64,000 nt of DNA, taken from positions 1 through 64,000 of the forward strand of contig NZ_JAMXMV010000012.1 of assembly GCF_024055715.1 (NCBI RefSeq). Reading direction: 5' to 3'. The DNA comes from Actinoallomurus soli (GTDB taxonomy: Bacteria > Actinomycetota > Actinomycetes > Streptosporangiales > Streptosporangiaceae). The notes under the pieces are model-generated. The model ran no database searches, was not told where the DNA came from, and saw nothing but the letters and a program-made list of their open reading frames with translations. Shown here piece by piece: positions 33,730 through 42,051 of the stretch. The translations under genes were made by a program, and so were the position numbers. Position 1 is the first letter of the stretch; each line of letters opens with the position of its first letter.

Positions 33730-35103
33730 ATGACCGGAACGCCGTCGCGCGTCTTCATCGCGCGCCTGGCGGGAATCGCGGTGTTCGACCCCGCCGGGGA
33801 CCAGATCGGCCGGGCGCGGGACGTCGTCGTCGCGCTCCGCCCGCCGCCACGGCCACCGCGCGTGCTCGGCCTCGTGGTGGAGGTTCCGCCGCATCGTCTC
33901 GTCTTCCTGCCGATCACGCGGGTGACCAACATCGACGCCGGCGCGGTGATCTTCGACGGCCGCATCAACATGCGCCGCTTCGAGAAACGCGAGTCCGAGA
34001 CCCTGGCGATCGGCGAGCTGCTCGACCGGACCGTCGAGCTCACGGAGACCGGCGAGAAGGCGATCGTCCTGGACCTGGGCATGGAGCAGACCCGGACCCG
34101 GGACTGGCTGATCATGAAGGTGGCCGTGCGCCGCGTCGACCAGCCGGCCGGCCGGGGCCCGCGGCTGGGCCTGCGGCGACGGCGCGGTGAGACGTTCGTC
34201 ACCGACTGGGACCAGGTCAGCGGCCTGACGATGATCGAGGAGAAGCAGGGCGCCGCGAACCTCATCGCCGCGTTCGAGCAGATGCGCGCCCCCGACCTGG
34301 CGAACGTCGTGCACGAGCTGTCCGCGAAGCGGCGCGCCGAGGTCGCCGCCGCGCTCGACGACCGCCGGCTCGCCGACGTCCTGGAGGAGCTGCCCGAGGA
34401 CGACCAGGTGGAGATCCTCGGCGAGCTGGGCGTGGACCGGGCCGCCGACGTGCTGGAGGAGATGGGCCCCGACGACGCGGCCGACCTGCTCGGCGAGCTG
34501 CCGGCGGAGCAGCGCGAGCAGCTGCTCGCGCTGATGCAGCCGGAGGAGGCCGCCCCGGTACGCCGGCTGCTGACCTACGCCGACAACAGCGCGGGCGGCA
34601 TGATGACCACCGACCCGGTGATCGTCTCCCCCGACGCGACCGTCGCGGAGGCCCTCGCCCTGATCCGCAACGCCGACCTCAACCCGGCGCTGGCCGCGCA
34701 GGTGTACGTCTGCCGCCCGCCGACCGCCACGCCCACGGGCCGCTACCTCGGCACCGTCCACTTCCAGCGGCTGCTCCGCGAGCCTCCGCCGACGCTGGTC
34801 AGCGCCATCTGCGACACCGAGCTGGACCCCCTGCGGCCGTCGCGCTCGCTGGAGGCGGTCGCGAGCTACCTGGCGACGTACAACCTCGTCTCCGTCCCGA
34901 TCGTCGACGAGGGCGGGCACCTGCTCGGCACGGTCACCGTCGACGACGTCCTCGACCACCTGCTGCCCGACGACTGGCGGGAGAGCGTCATGGACCCGCC
35001 GGTGGAGGAGGCCGACGAAGAGGAGGAGTCCCTGCGCCGCGCCGGCGGAGACGAACGGGCCCTGCGCGGCGCGGAGGCATCGGGTGACGGGAGGCGGCCA
35101 TGA
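33730..35103 (+). CDS. MgtE-like regulator: PRC-barrel, MgtE N domain and CBS pair, no membrane part
   Basis: The protein of about 457 residues has an N-terminal PRC-barrel-like region (GDQIGRARDVVVALRP), then the helical MgtE_N superhelix (RRAEVAAALDDRRLADVLEELPEDDQ..., three repeats), then a CBS pair (SAGGMMTTDPVIV, NLVSVPIVDEGGHLLG). The five-helix Mg channel is missing, so it is not a transporter itself. TAGCCT lies seven bases before the ATG at 33730 (leaderless pattern); an earlier ATG is at 33712. It overlaps the DUF1003 gene by ATGA. A comparable soluble protein lies in the mycobacterial sigE-mrp region. Confidence 0.88.
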   Translation: MTGTPSRVFIARLAGIAVFDPAGDQIGRARDVVVALRPPPRPPRVLGLVVEVPPHRLVFLPITRVTNIDAGAVIFDGRINMRRFEKRESETLAIGELLDRTVELTETGEKAIVLDLGMEQTRTRDWLIMKVAVRRVDQPAGRGPRLGLRRRRGETFVTDWDQVSGLTMIEEKQGAANLIAAFEQMRAPDLANVVHELSAKRRAEVAAALDDRRLADVLEELPEDDQVEILGELGVDRAADVLEEMGPDDAADLLGELPAEQREQLLALMQPEEAAPVRRLLTYADNSAGGMMTTDPVIVSPDATVAEALALIRNADLNPALAAQVYVCRPPTATPTGRYLGTVHFQRLLREPPPTLVSAICDTELDPLRPSRSLEAVASYLATYNLVSVPIVDEGGHLLGTVTVDDVLDHLLPDDWRESVMDPPVEEADEEEESLRRAGGDERALRGAEASGDGRRP

Positions 35104-35669
35104 GCACCGCCCTCGGCCGGAGCCGTGACGAGCAGCGGTTCGGGCGGCTCGACCAGCCACGGGAGTACCGGCGTACGATCTCGCCGCGGCTGTACTACGA
35201 CCCGGAGGCGTTCGGCCAGTTCTCCGAGCGGATCGCGCGGTTCCTCGGAACGGCGCGGTTCCTCGTCTACATGACGGCGTTCATCACGGTCTGGCTCGGC
35301 TGGAACACCTTCGCCCCGGCGTTCCTGCGCTGGGACCCGTACCCGTTCATCTTCCTGACCCTGATCCTGTCGCTGCAGGCGTCGTACGCCGCGCCGCTGA
35401 TCCTGCTCGCCCAGAACCGGCAGGACGACCGCGACCGCGTGCAGTACGAGCAGGACCGCGCCCGCAACGAGCGGAGCGTCTCCGACACCGAGTACCTCAC
35501 CCGGGAGATCGCGAGCCTGCGCATGGCGATGAACGAGGTCGCCACCCGCGACTGGATCCGCGACGAGCTGGCGCACCTGCTCAAGGAGCTCGACGGGCGC
35601 CGCCCCGAGCCGGACTGGCGCGACCACCGGTCGTCCGGTCCCGGCGAGCTGGGTTCGCCCGCCGACTGA
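35100..35669 (+). CDS. DUF1003 membrane protein
   Basis: This 189-residue protein has two close transmembrane helices (LVYMTAFITVWLGWN, FIFLTLILSLQASYAAPLILLA) followed by the DUF1003 signature ASYAAPLILLAQNRQDDRDR and a charged coiled-coil tail. The function of DUF1003 is unknown. The ATGA overlap with the MgtE-like gene implies coupled translation; the pair may act together in Mg-linked envelope control (inference). Confidence 0.92.
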   Translation: MSTALGRSRDEQRFGRLDQPREYRRTISPRLYYDPEAFGQFSERIARFLGTARFLVYMTAFITVWLGWNTFAPAFLRWDPYPFIFLTLILSLQASYAAPLILLAQNRQDDRDRVQYEQDRARNERSVSDTEYLTREIASLRMAMNEVATRDWIRDELAHLLKELDGRRPEPDWRDHRSSGPGELGSPAD

Positions 35670-35690
35670 CCGGTAAATAACATGGGGGGC

Positions 35691-36827
35691 ATGGCCTCCC
35701 CCACGATCGAGCAGGTGACCGCGGCGCTCGCGACGGTGAACGACCCGGAGATCCGCCGTCCCATCACCGAGCTCGACATGATCAAGGGCGTCGACGTGGC
35801 CGCCGACGGCTCCGTGACGGTCGGCGTGTACCTCACGGTCGCCGGCTGCCCGCTCCGCGACACGATCACGCGCGACGTCACCGCCGCCGTCTCCAAGATC
35901 CCCGGCGTCACCGGCGTACGGGTCGACCTCGACGTCATGAGCGAGGAACAGCGTTCGGCCCTCCAGACGAAGCTGCGCGGTGGGCAGGCTCCGAAGGAGA
36001 TCCCCTTCGCCAAGCCCAACTCCCTGACCCGCGTGTACGCCGTGGCGAGCGGCAAGGGCGGTGTCGGCAAGTCCTCCGTGACGGTGAACCTCGCGGCCGC
36101 CATGGCCGCGCAGGGCCGCAAGGTGGGCGTCGTCGACGCCGACATCTACGGGCACTCCGTGCCCCGCATGCTCGGGGTGACCGGCCGGCCCACCCAGGTC
36201 GAGCAGATGATCATGCCGCCGAACTCCCATGGCGTGAAGGTCATCTCGATCGGCATGTTCACCGAGGGCAACGCGCCGGTCGTCTGGCGCGGCCCGATGC
36301 TGCACCGCGCGCTGCAGCAGTTCCTCGCCGACGTCTACTGGGGCGACCTGGACGTCCTGTTGATGGACCTGCCGCCCGGTACCGGTGACATCGCCATCTC
36401 GGTGGCCCAGCTGCTGCCCTCGGCGGAGATCCTCGTCGTGACGACGCCGCAGCAGGCCGCCGCCGAGGTCGCCGAGCGCGCGGGCGCGATCTCCGCGCAG
36501 ACCCACCAGACCGTCGCGGGCGTGATCGAGAACATGTCCTACCTGCCCTGCCCGCACTGCGGCGAGGCGGTCGACGTGTTCGGCTCCGGCGGCGGGCAGA
36601 CCGTCGCCGACGCGCTGACCCGGACGCTCGGCACGTCCGTGCCGCTGCTCGGGCAGGTCCCGATCGACGTGCGCCTGCGGGAGGGCGGCGACGCCGGCGT
36701 GCCGATCGTGCTCGACGACCCGGACGCCCCGGCGGCCAAGGAGCTGCGCGCCATCGCCGACCGGCTCTCGGGGCGGGCGAAGAGCCTGCGCGGCCGGCAG
36801 CTTGGGCTGAGCCCGAACCGCGCGTGA
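35691..36827 (+). CDS. mrp: Mrp/NBP35-family Fe-S cluster carrier ATPase
   Basis: The 378-residue cytoplasmic protein has an N-terminal DUF59/MIP18-type domain (ATVNDPEIRRPITELDM), a deviant Walker A (GKGGVGKSS), switch motifs (DADIYG, MDLPPGTGD) and the cluster-binding CxxC in LPCPHCGEA. Mrp proteins hold and transfer 4Fe-4S clusters. The ATG at 35691 gives the usual short start (MASPTIEQV); another lies at 35682. Conserved neighbour of the sigE-htrA-tatB locus in mycobacteria. Confidence 0.94.
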   Translation: MASPTIEQVTAALATVNDPEIRRPITELDMIKGVDVAADGSVTVGVYLTVAGCPLRDTITRDVTAAVSKIPGVTGVRVDLDVMSEEQRSALQTKLRGGQAPKEIPFAKPNSLTRVYAVASGKGGVGKSSVTVNLAAAMAAQGRKVGVVDADIYGHSVPRMLGVTGRPTQVEQMIMPPNSHGVKVISIGMFTEGNAPVVWRGPMLHRALQQFLADVYWGDLDVLLMDLPPGTGDIAISVAQLLPSAEILVVTTPQQAAAEVAERAGAISAQTHQTVAGVIENMSYLPCPHCGEAVDVFGSGGGQTVADALTRTLGTSVPLLGQVPIDVRLREGGDAGVPIVLDDPDAPAAKELRAIADRLSGRAKSLRGRQLGLSPNRA

Positions 36828-36885
36828 CCGATTCTTAGTCCGCGTCTTCGCTTGACCGGCCGTACGAGCGTGGTTTCGTGTGCCC

Positions 36886-37755
36886 ATGGCACTTCGTTCC
36901 GCTCGTGCGGCCGTTCTGGCCTTAGCGGTCGCGGCCGCCGGGTGCTCGACCGGCGGCGGGCGCGGGCCGGTCGCCGCGCCGCCCGCCGTGACACGGTCGG
37001 GTCCGGCGGCCGGTGACGGCACGGCCTCCGCCACCCCGACGCCGGGCTCGTCCGACGAGCTGCGGCCGACGCGGCCGAGCGCCACCCCGTCGGCCCGCGC
37101 GTACGGCCGGTGGGGCCGCCCCGTCCTGTACGACGACTTCGGCGGCGACCGGCTGGACCCGCGCAAGTGGCAGGTCTACGACGCGCCGGACGCCCCCTCG
37201 CACCCCGGCTCGCCCGCCGGTGTCCACGTCGCGAACGGGCGCCTGCGGCTCGTCGGCGGGCTGTACGACGGGCGGGACGAGTCCGCGGGGGTCGTCTCAC
37301 GCCTGGCCCAGACGTACGGCCGCTGGGAGGCCCGCATCCGGGCCGACCGCGGCAGCGGGTACTCCGCGACCGCCTTCCTGTGGCCGACGCGGCTCGGGGC
37401 GCCGGAGTGGGCGGAGATCGACTTCGCCGAGATCATCGACGGCACCCGGCGTACGGGCGGGCTGTTCATCCACCACGGCGCGGACGACCGGCAGCTGAGC
37501 AGGATCGCCCACGTCGACTTCACGCGCTGGCACACCGTGGCCGTGGACTGGCTGCCCGCGAAGCTGACGTTCCGGGTGGACGGTGAGGTCGTCTGGAGCT
37601 ACGCGGGGCCGTACGTCCCGAAGCGGGCGGACATGCACCTGAACCTGCGCAACGAGACGGCGGACGGATTCCACCGGATGGCGAGCACGCCGCAGCGGGT
37701 GACCATGGAGGTCGACTGGGTCCGGGTCTTCCGCGCGCCGGGAGTCACCCGCTGA
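36886..37755 (+). CDS. Glycoside hydrolase family 16 lipoprotein
   Basis: The 289-residue lipoprotein has a signal with lipobox AVAAAGC (Cys near residue 20), a Pro/Thr linker and a GH16 jelly-roll domain. The catalytic motif ExDxxE is intact in EWAEIDFAEIIDG; SRLAQTYGRWEARIRA and HTVAVDWLPAKLTFRVDG are further family signatures. GH16 enzymes cleave beta-1,3/1,4-glucans or galactans; the substrate is not assigned. The position next to the envelope-stress locus fits a surface role. No clear ribosome site precedes the ATG at 36886. Confidence 0.9.
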   Translation: MALRSARAAVLALAVAAAGCSTGGGRGPVAAPPAVTRSGPAAGDGTASATPTPGSSDELRPTRPSATPSARAYGRWGRPVLYDDFGGDRLDPRKWQVYDAPDAPSHPGSPAGVHVANGRLRLVGGLYDGRDESAGVVSRLAQTYGRWEARIRADRGSGYSATAFLWPTRLGAPEWAEIDFAEIIDGTRRTGGLFIHHGADDRQLSRIAHVDFTRWHTVAVDWLPAKLTFRVDGEVVWSYAGPYVPKRADMHLNLRNETADGFHRMASTPQRVTMEVDWVRVFRAPGVTR

Positions 37756-37762
37756 CGTCGCG

Positions 37763-37803
37763 GAGCGGCCGGTGACGGCCGGGCCTGGCCGGTGACGGCC
37801 CGG
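37763..37803. terminator. Repeat-bearing hairpin between GH16 and tatB
   Basis: A 14-bp direct repeat (37767-37780 and 37787-37800) forms overlapping GGCC stems; the best is a 7-bp arm at 37779-37785 with 37797-37803. It lies between converging genes and probably ends transcription. Confidence 0.45.
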
Positions 37804-37837
37804 GCAGGTGGCGCCTGGGAGCGGTGGCCGCCGTCGG

Positions 37838-38164
37838 TCAGGTGGCCTCGGGGTCGTACGGCGGGCGCTCGCCGTACGGCAGGAACGGCTCGTCGCGCAC
37901 CGGCTCCCGTACGTCGAGGTCGTCGAGGTCGTCCAGCAGGTGCTTGGTCACGAACCGGCGAGGGTTCAGATCGGCGAGGTCGAAGTCGGCGAACTCCGGG
38001 CCCAGCCCCTCCTGAAGGTCCTGCTTGGCGCTGTTGGCCATCGTGCGCAACTGCCGCAGGGCCCGCCCCGCCTGGGCCGCGACCTTGGGCAACTGGTCCG
38101 GTCCGAAGATGATGATGGCCAGGACCACGAGGACCGCGCCCTCACCGAACCCTACGCCGAACAC
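37838..38164 (-). CDS. tatB: Sec-independent translocase subunit TatB
   Basis: This 108-residue protein has one N-terminal helix with the Tat hinge (FGVGFGEGAVLVVLAIIIFGPDQLP), a following amphipathic helix (KVAAQAGRALRQLRTMAN) and an acidic tail. FGPDQLP and the length favour TatB over TatA. It forms the substrate receptor with TatC, which is not in the window. The GTG at 38164 has GGAGGACTC upstream. Same strand as HtrA and the SigE operon, as in mycobacteria. Confidence 0.93.
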   Translation of the reverse strand: MFGVGFGEGAVLVVLAIIIFGPDQLPKVAAQAGRALRQLRTMANSAKQDLQEGLGPEFADFDLADLNPRRFVTKHLLDDLDDLDVREPVRDEPFLPYGERPPYDPEAT

Positions 38165-38221
38165 GAGTCCTCCATACGGTGGCCACGACTCTGACCGGAG
38201 CCGCCGACCCCAGCTTAACCG

Positions 38222-38255
38222 GGCCGGGAACCGGCGTCTCCCCTGGTTCCCGGCC
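38222..38255 (-). terminator. Terminator after htrA
   Basis: An 11-bp perfect stem (38222-38232 with 38245-38255, 12-base loop) lies 16 bp past the htrA stop and before tatB. tatB may therefore have its own promoter or depend on read-through. Confidence 0.7.
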
Positions 38256-38270
38256 GATGATCCCCGGTTG

Positions 38271-40046
38271 TCAGTTCCCGGCGGCGAGGGTCAGCTGAAC
38301 GGTCCTGCTCTGCCCGCCACGGGTGAAGACGACCGGCACCGTGTCGCCGGGCGACTTGCTGCGGATGGCGACGATCAGCTCGTCGGCGCCGCCGATCGCC
38401 TTGCCGGCGAAGGACGTGATGACGTCGCCCGCCTTCAGCCCGGCCTTCTCCGCGGGGCCGCCCGGCGTGATCGCGCCGCCCTTGCACTGCGTGGCCGAGC
38501 CGCTGGTCGAGATCCGCGCGCCGTTGCCCTGGTAGGACATGTCCATGCAGGCGCCGATGATCGGGTGGGTGACCTTGCCGCCCTTGATCAGCTGCTCGGC
38601 GACCCGCTTGACCTGATTGCTCGGGATCGCGAAGCCCAGGCCGATGCTGCCGCTCTGCTGCTTGTCGCCGCCGAGGGTCTGGCCGCCGAGCGTGGCGATC
38701 GCGGAGTTGACCCCGATCACGCGGCCCTGCGAGTCGACCAGCGGGCCGCCGGAGTTGCCGGGGTTGATGGCCGCGTCGGTCTGCACGGCGCTGATGTAGG
38801 CGGACTCGCCGCTCTCGCCGCTCGTGGTGACCGGGCGGTTCAGCGCGCTGACGATGCCGGTGGTGACCGTCCCGGCCAGGCCGAGCGGCGAGCCGATCGC
38901 GATCACCGGGTCGCCGACGGCGATCCCGTCGGAGTCGCCGAGGAGGAGCGCCGGACGGCCGTCGAGCGTGGCCGGCTTGATCACGGCGATGTCGGAGTTG
39001 GGGTCGCGGCCGACGATGCTCGCCGAGGTGGTCTTTCCGTCGTTGTACACCACCTGCATCGTGCCGCCCTGGGCGGCCGGCGCGACCACGTGGTTGTTGG
39101 TGACGATGTACCCGCCGTTGACGATGAAGCCGGTGCCCGCGCCGCCCTCGGTGGCGTTCGCCACCTTGATCATCACGACGCTGGGCACGACGCGCCTGGC
39201 GATCCCGGCGACGGACCCCGGAGCGCGGTTCTTGGCGCCGGTGGACGACCCGCCGCCCAGGTCGACGGCCTTGGGACCGCTGTCACGGGTGGCGACCACG
39301 CCGATGCCCGCACCCAGGGCGCCGGCGATGAGCGCGACCGCCACCGCGACCGCGACGAACACCCCCATGACCGGCCCGGAGCGTTCGTTCGGCCGGACCG
39401 GGGGCACGGGCGCCCAGTTCGGCGTGGTCCCGCCGGGTCCGCCGGGCGGCGTGCCCCAGGCGTACGGGACGGAGGACGGCGGCGGCTGGTCGTGCGGCGT
39501 GAAGATCGGCCGGGGCGCGCCCTGCTCACCCGGACGGCCGCCGTACCCGTAGGCCGGGGCCCCCTGGCCGTACGCCTGACGACCCTCCTCGGCACCCGGG
39601 GAGCCGTTCTGACCGGTGTATCCCGGACCGCCCTGCTCGAAGCCCGCGGAGCCCCCCTGGCCCGCGAATCCGGGAGGGCTCGGCTCGTAGCCCGCAGAGC
39701 CGTTCTGACCGGTGTATCCCGGACCACCCTGCTCGAAGCCCGCCGAGCCGCCCTGACCGGCGTATCCCGGACCACCCTGGCCGAAGCCCGGACGGCCGTT
39801 CTGCTCGGGCGGCGTCGTCGGCCCGCCCTGACCGGAGCCTCCGGCCGGGCCGTACGGACGGCCGTCCTCGCCGTACGCCGAGGACGCTCCCGGATCCGGC
39901 GGCGCCATGCCCTCATAGCGGGGCGGACCGGACACCAGCAGCTGGTCGGTCAGGCTCAGGGTGCCGTCCTCGTCCCCGGTGTTCGGACCGCGCACACGGC
40001 CGTCGTCCGGCGCAGATCCCCCGGGCGCGCGGCTGTCATCCGTCAT
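38271..40046 (-). CDS. htrA: HtrA-like membrane serine protease with PDZ domain
   Basis: The 591-residue protein has a Pro/Gly-rich cytoplasmic N-terminus with four 16-residue repeats and one transmembrane helix (VMGVFVAVAVAVALIAGALG, about 225-245). A trypsin-like domain follows with His in VTNNHVV, Asp in NSDIAV and Ser in GNSGGPL, then a C-terminal PDZ domain (GGPAEKAGLKAGDVITSF). It degrades or refolds damaged envelope proteins. It is downstream of SigE and anti-sigma genes; the 170-bp gap upstream contains TATGCT as a possible own promoter. The ATG at 40046 follows GAGGAG by eight bases. Confidence 0.95.
   Translation of the reverse strand: MTDDSRAPGGSAPDDGRVRGPNTGDEDGTLSLTDQLLVSGPPRYEGMAPPDPGASSAYGEDGRPYGPAGGSGQGGPTTPPEQNGRPGFGQGGPGYAGQGGSAGFEQGGPGYTGQNGSAGYEPSPPGFAGQGGSAGFEQGGPGYTGQNGSPGAEEGRQAYGQGAPAYGYGGRPGEQGAPRPIFTPHDQPPPSSVPYAWGTPPGGPGGTTPNWAPVPPVRPNERSGPVMGVFVAVAVAVALIAGALGAGIGVVATRDSGPKAVDLGGGSSTGAKNRAPGSVAGIARRVVPSVVMIKVANATEGGAGTGFIVNGGYIVTNNHVVAPAAQGGTMQVVYNDGKTTSASIVGRDPNSDIAVIKPATLDGRPALLLGDSDGIAVGDPVIAIGSPLGLAGTVTTGIVSALNRPVTTSGESGESAYISAVQTDAAINPGNSGGPLVDSQGRVIGVNSAIATLGGQTLGGDKQQSGSIGLGFAIPSNQVKRVAEQLIKGGKVTHPIIGACMDMSYQGNGARISTSGSATQCKGGAITPGGPAEKAGLKAGDVITSFAGKAIGGADELIVAIRSKSPGDTVPVVFTRGGQSRTVQLTLAAGN
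39585..39776 (-). repeat. Four 48-bp repeats in the htrA N-terminus
   Basis: Units at 39729-39776, 39681-39728, 39633-39680 and 39585-39632 encode 16-residue variants of GGPGYTGQNGSAGYEP. Units 1/3 and 2/4 are the closest matches, suggesting duplication of a 96-bp pair. Confidence 0.8.
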
Positions 40047-40216
40047 CACCAAGCTCCTCGCGTACCGCGCATGGACTTTGCTTCAACGCTCCACACTGCC
40101 GGGCAGGGCATGTGGCGAGCATAAGCGACCCGTGCCACTGAACCATTCGGGCCATCGCGTTACCCCGCCCGTGGTCACATTCACCTGAACGCCATACAAA
40201 ACGCGATCTTCACGGA

Positions 40217-41290
40217 TCAGTCAAACGGGTTGGCCCACGATGTCAGCCGGTCCAGCCCCCGGCCGATGCGGCCCCAGAATCCCGTGTCGCCGTGCGGCAG
40301 CGCGGCCACGGCCTGGTCGACGACGGGCGGTGGCGCGTCCGCCAGGATCGTGTAGACGTAACCGCGGCTGGCCCACACGGCGCGCTGCTGGACGGTGTCG
40401 CGGAGGTAGACGGTCCGGCCGCCGCGCGTGGTCTTGTGCCAGCTCTGCACGCTGCTCGGGTCGAGCACGCCACGCTGGACGAACACCGAGACGACCGAGA
40501 GCCCGTCGGAGTAGCTGAGGTGCACGACCGGGCCGCCCAGGTCCTGCTGCCGCGCGTCGTACAGGCTGAGGTGTCCCGGCAGGGCGGACTGCACCGGCCA
40601 GCCGCGGTAGCGCAGCGCGCCGAGGTCGGCGCCGGCCAGCTGGTGCGTCCAGGGCGCCTCGACCGTCTGCGGCGCGGAGGCCGCCACGAACATCGTCTTC
40701 GGCACCGACGGCCGCATCTCGGTGAAGAAGGTGAGGTTCACCGCGCGGCCCTGCTGGTCGAGCAGCTCGCGGCGGAGCATGAGGCCGGTGGCGCGGTCGA
40801 TGTAGAAGCGGCCGGCGGGGGTCCCGTCGGCGCGGCGCGCCTCGATGATCGTGGTGGGCCGGCCGCAGACCTGTCCGTCGCCGGCCTGGACGACGGCGTA
40901 GTTGCGGGCGAGCAGGTCGAGCATCTTCGGCGTGTACCCGGTGAGGCCGCCCTGGGCCTGCTGCGGGTAGTCCGCCTCGAACATCTGGCCGCCCTGCTCG
41001 GCGGTGGTGCTCTGCACCCGCATCCGGGTGCCCTGCCCGGGCACGTGGGCGACGTTGACCAGCGACGTGGTCGACATGCCGCTGCGGCTCCACGACGTGA
41101 TGTACTGCACGCCCTCGTACGCGGTGTCGCGCGCGGCCCCCTCGGCGCCGCGCAGCAGCCGCAGGGCCTCCGGGTCGGACCGCAGGCGTGCGCCGCTGGC
41201 GGTGTCACCGGTGGTCACGAACCACATCAGCAACAGCGCGGTGGCGAGGCCGCCCGCCAGCCACGAGTGGTGCGAGGCCCGGCCGCTCAC
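40217..41290 (-). CDS. RseB-like (MucB/RseB N-terminal) regulatory protein
   Basis: The 357-residue exported protein has a hydrophobic N-terminal helix (SWLAGGLATALLLMWFVTTG). The periplasm-side domain shows the lipoprotein-like fold pattern of MucB/RseB (LRLLRGAEGAARDTAYEGVQYITSW, RFYIDRATGLMLRRELLD). RseB homologues bind the anti-sigma factor and tune its cleavage. The GTG at 41290 overlaps the anti-sigma stop (GTGA), so it is made coupled to it. Its place between anti-sigma and HtrA fits control of SigE. Confidence 0.86.
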   Translation of the reverse strand: MSGRASHHSWLAGGLATALLLMWFVTTGDTASGARLRSDPEALRLLRGAEGAARDTAYEGVQYITSWSRSGMSTTSLVNVAHVPGQGTRMRVQSTTAEQGGQMFEADYPQQAQGGLTGYTPKMLDLLARNYAVVQAGDGQVCGRPTTIIEARRADGTPAGRFYIDRATGLMLRRELLDQQGRAVNLTFFTEMRPSVPKTMFVAASAPQTVEAPWTHQLAGADLGALRYRGWPVQSALPGHLSLYDARQQDLGGPVVHLSYSDGLSVVSVFVQRGVLDPSSVQSWHKTTRGGRTVYLRDTVQQRAVWASRGYVYTILADAPPPVVDQAVAALPHGDTGFWGRIGRGLDRLTSWANPFD

Positions 41291-41847
41291 GGGTGATCGC
41301 CGGCCGTGACCTCGGGCCGTGGGTCGGTCAGCGGGACGTCCCCGGAGGTCAGGGCGTGCTCGACGGCGAACTGCTCGACGGACGGCGTGACGCGGGGCAG
41401 GGAGCCCGGGTCGGAACCCGCGGCGAACGCCGCCGAGCCGACGCCGAGCACCGCCAGCGTGGCCGCGCCCGCGATGAGGTAGCGCCCACGCGGCAGCCGG
41501 CGCCGCGCGGCGGCGGCGCGGCGGGGACGGTTGTCGGACGGCCGGGTACGGGCCGGGACGTCGCCGGGTCGCGCGACGGCCGGGGGACGGGCCTGACCGG
41601 GCAGCCGGGGAACGGGTGGCGGAAGGGGGTCCCCCGGCTCGCCCATGGCCTCCAGACGGCGCAGGAGGCCCTCGGATGGCATCGTGTCGTTCAGCGCCCG
41701 CAGGCGCTTCTTGAGGCAGCGCAACGCCTCCGCCTCGGCGCGGCACTCCGCGCAGGCGGCGAGGTGGCGATGGGCCTTCTCGCGTTCGTGGTGGCCGAGC
41801 TCGCCGTCGACCAGCGCGGTGAGCCGCTCCCCCAGATGGCCGCTCAT
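41287..41847 (-). CDS. rseA: Zinc-type anti-sigma factor (RseA-like) for SigE
   Basis: The 186-residue protein has an N-terminal ZAS/zf-HC2 domain, His28-x3-Cys32-x2-Cys35 (HLAACAEC), then a Pro/Arg linker. One transmembrane helix (RYLIAGAATLAVLGVGSAAFA, about 125-145) and a short exterior tail follow. It should bind and hold SigE at the membrane until an envelope signal. The ATG overlaps the stop of the third micro-ORF (ATGA) and has GGAGG upstream. The name follows the mycobacterial equivalent. Confidence 0.9.
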   Translation of the reverse strand: MSGHLGERLTALVDGELGHHEREKAHRHLAACAECRAEAEALRCLKKRLRALNDTMPSEGLLRRLEAMGEPGDPLPPPVPRLPGQARPPAVARPGDVPARTRPSDNRPRRAAAARRRLPRGRYLIAGAATLAVLGVGSAAFAAGSDPGSLPRVTPSVEQFAVEHALTSGDVPLTDPRPEVTAGDHP

Positions 41848-41915
41848 GGGGCCTCCTTCGTCGGAGGAGGGACCAGACGCGCTGTGCTTGCGATTCGCTC
41901 GCTCCGCTCGCTCAT
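41844..41915 (-). CDS. Micro-ORF 3 of the SigE/anti-sigma linker
   Basis: Twenty-three codons reading [13 protein letters not shown] then LVPPPTKEAP. It starts on the TGA of micro-ORF 2 (ATGA) and its own TGA overlaps the anti-sigma ATG. It is the most diverged copy (a few base changes near the 3' end). A GGAGG site within its end serves the anti-sigma gene. Confidence 0.55.
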   Translation of the reverse strand: MSERSERIASTARLVPPPTKEAP

Positions 41916-41983
41916 GAGGCCTCCTCCGTCGGAGGAGGGACCAGACGCGCTGTGCTCGCGATTCGCTCGCTCCGCTCGCTCAT
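41912..41983 (-). CDS. Micro-ORF 2 of the SigE/anti-sigma linker
   Basis: Twenty-three codons reading [13 protein letters not shown] then [10 protein letters not shown], identical to micro-ORF 1 except R to L at residue 14. GGAGGAGG lies four bases upstream of the ATG, and both ends overlap neighbours by ATGA. Confidence 0.55.
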   Translation of the reverse strand: MSERSERIASTARLVPPPTEEAS

Positions 41984-42051
41984 GAGGCCTCCTCCGTCGG
42001 AGGAGGGACCCGACGCGCTGTGCTCGCGATTCGCTCGCTCCGCTCGCTCAT
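41980..42051 (-). CDS. Micro-ORF 1 of the SigE/anti-sigma linker
   Basis: Twenty-three codons reading [13 protein letters not shown] then [10 protein letters not shown]. The ATG overlaps the SigE stop (ATGA). The ribosome site GAGGAGG lies in the last SigE codons. SigE's own C-terminus ([11 protein letters not shown]) resembles the micro-ORF ending, so the repeat may have grown from or into the sigE 3' end. Confidence 0.55.
   Translation of the reverse strand: MSERSERIASTARRVPPPTEEAS

Larger units (their letters stand above)
41844..42051 (-). repeat. Three 68-bp tandem repeats joining sigE to the anti-sigma gene
   Basis: Three near-identical 68-bp units lie head to tail between the SigE stop and the anti-sigma start. 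Each unit holds an ATG, 23 codons, a GGAGGAGG site for the next ATG and an ATGA junction. Each also has a near-palindrome (for example 41920-41938, nine-base arms around one base) pairing the ribosome site with the CCTCCTCC before it. Because 68 is not a multiple of three, successive units are in different frames. The layout strongly resembles mycobacterial MIRU elements. Confidence 0.9.
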
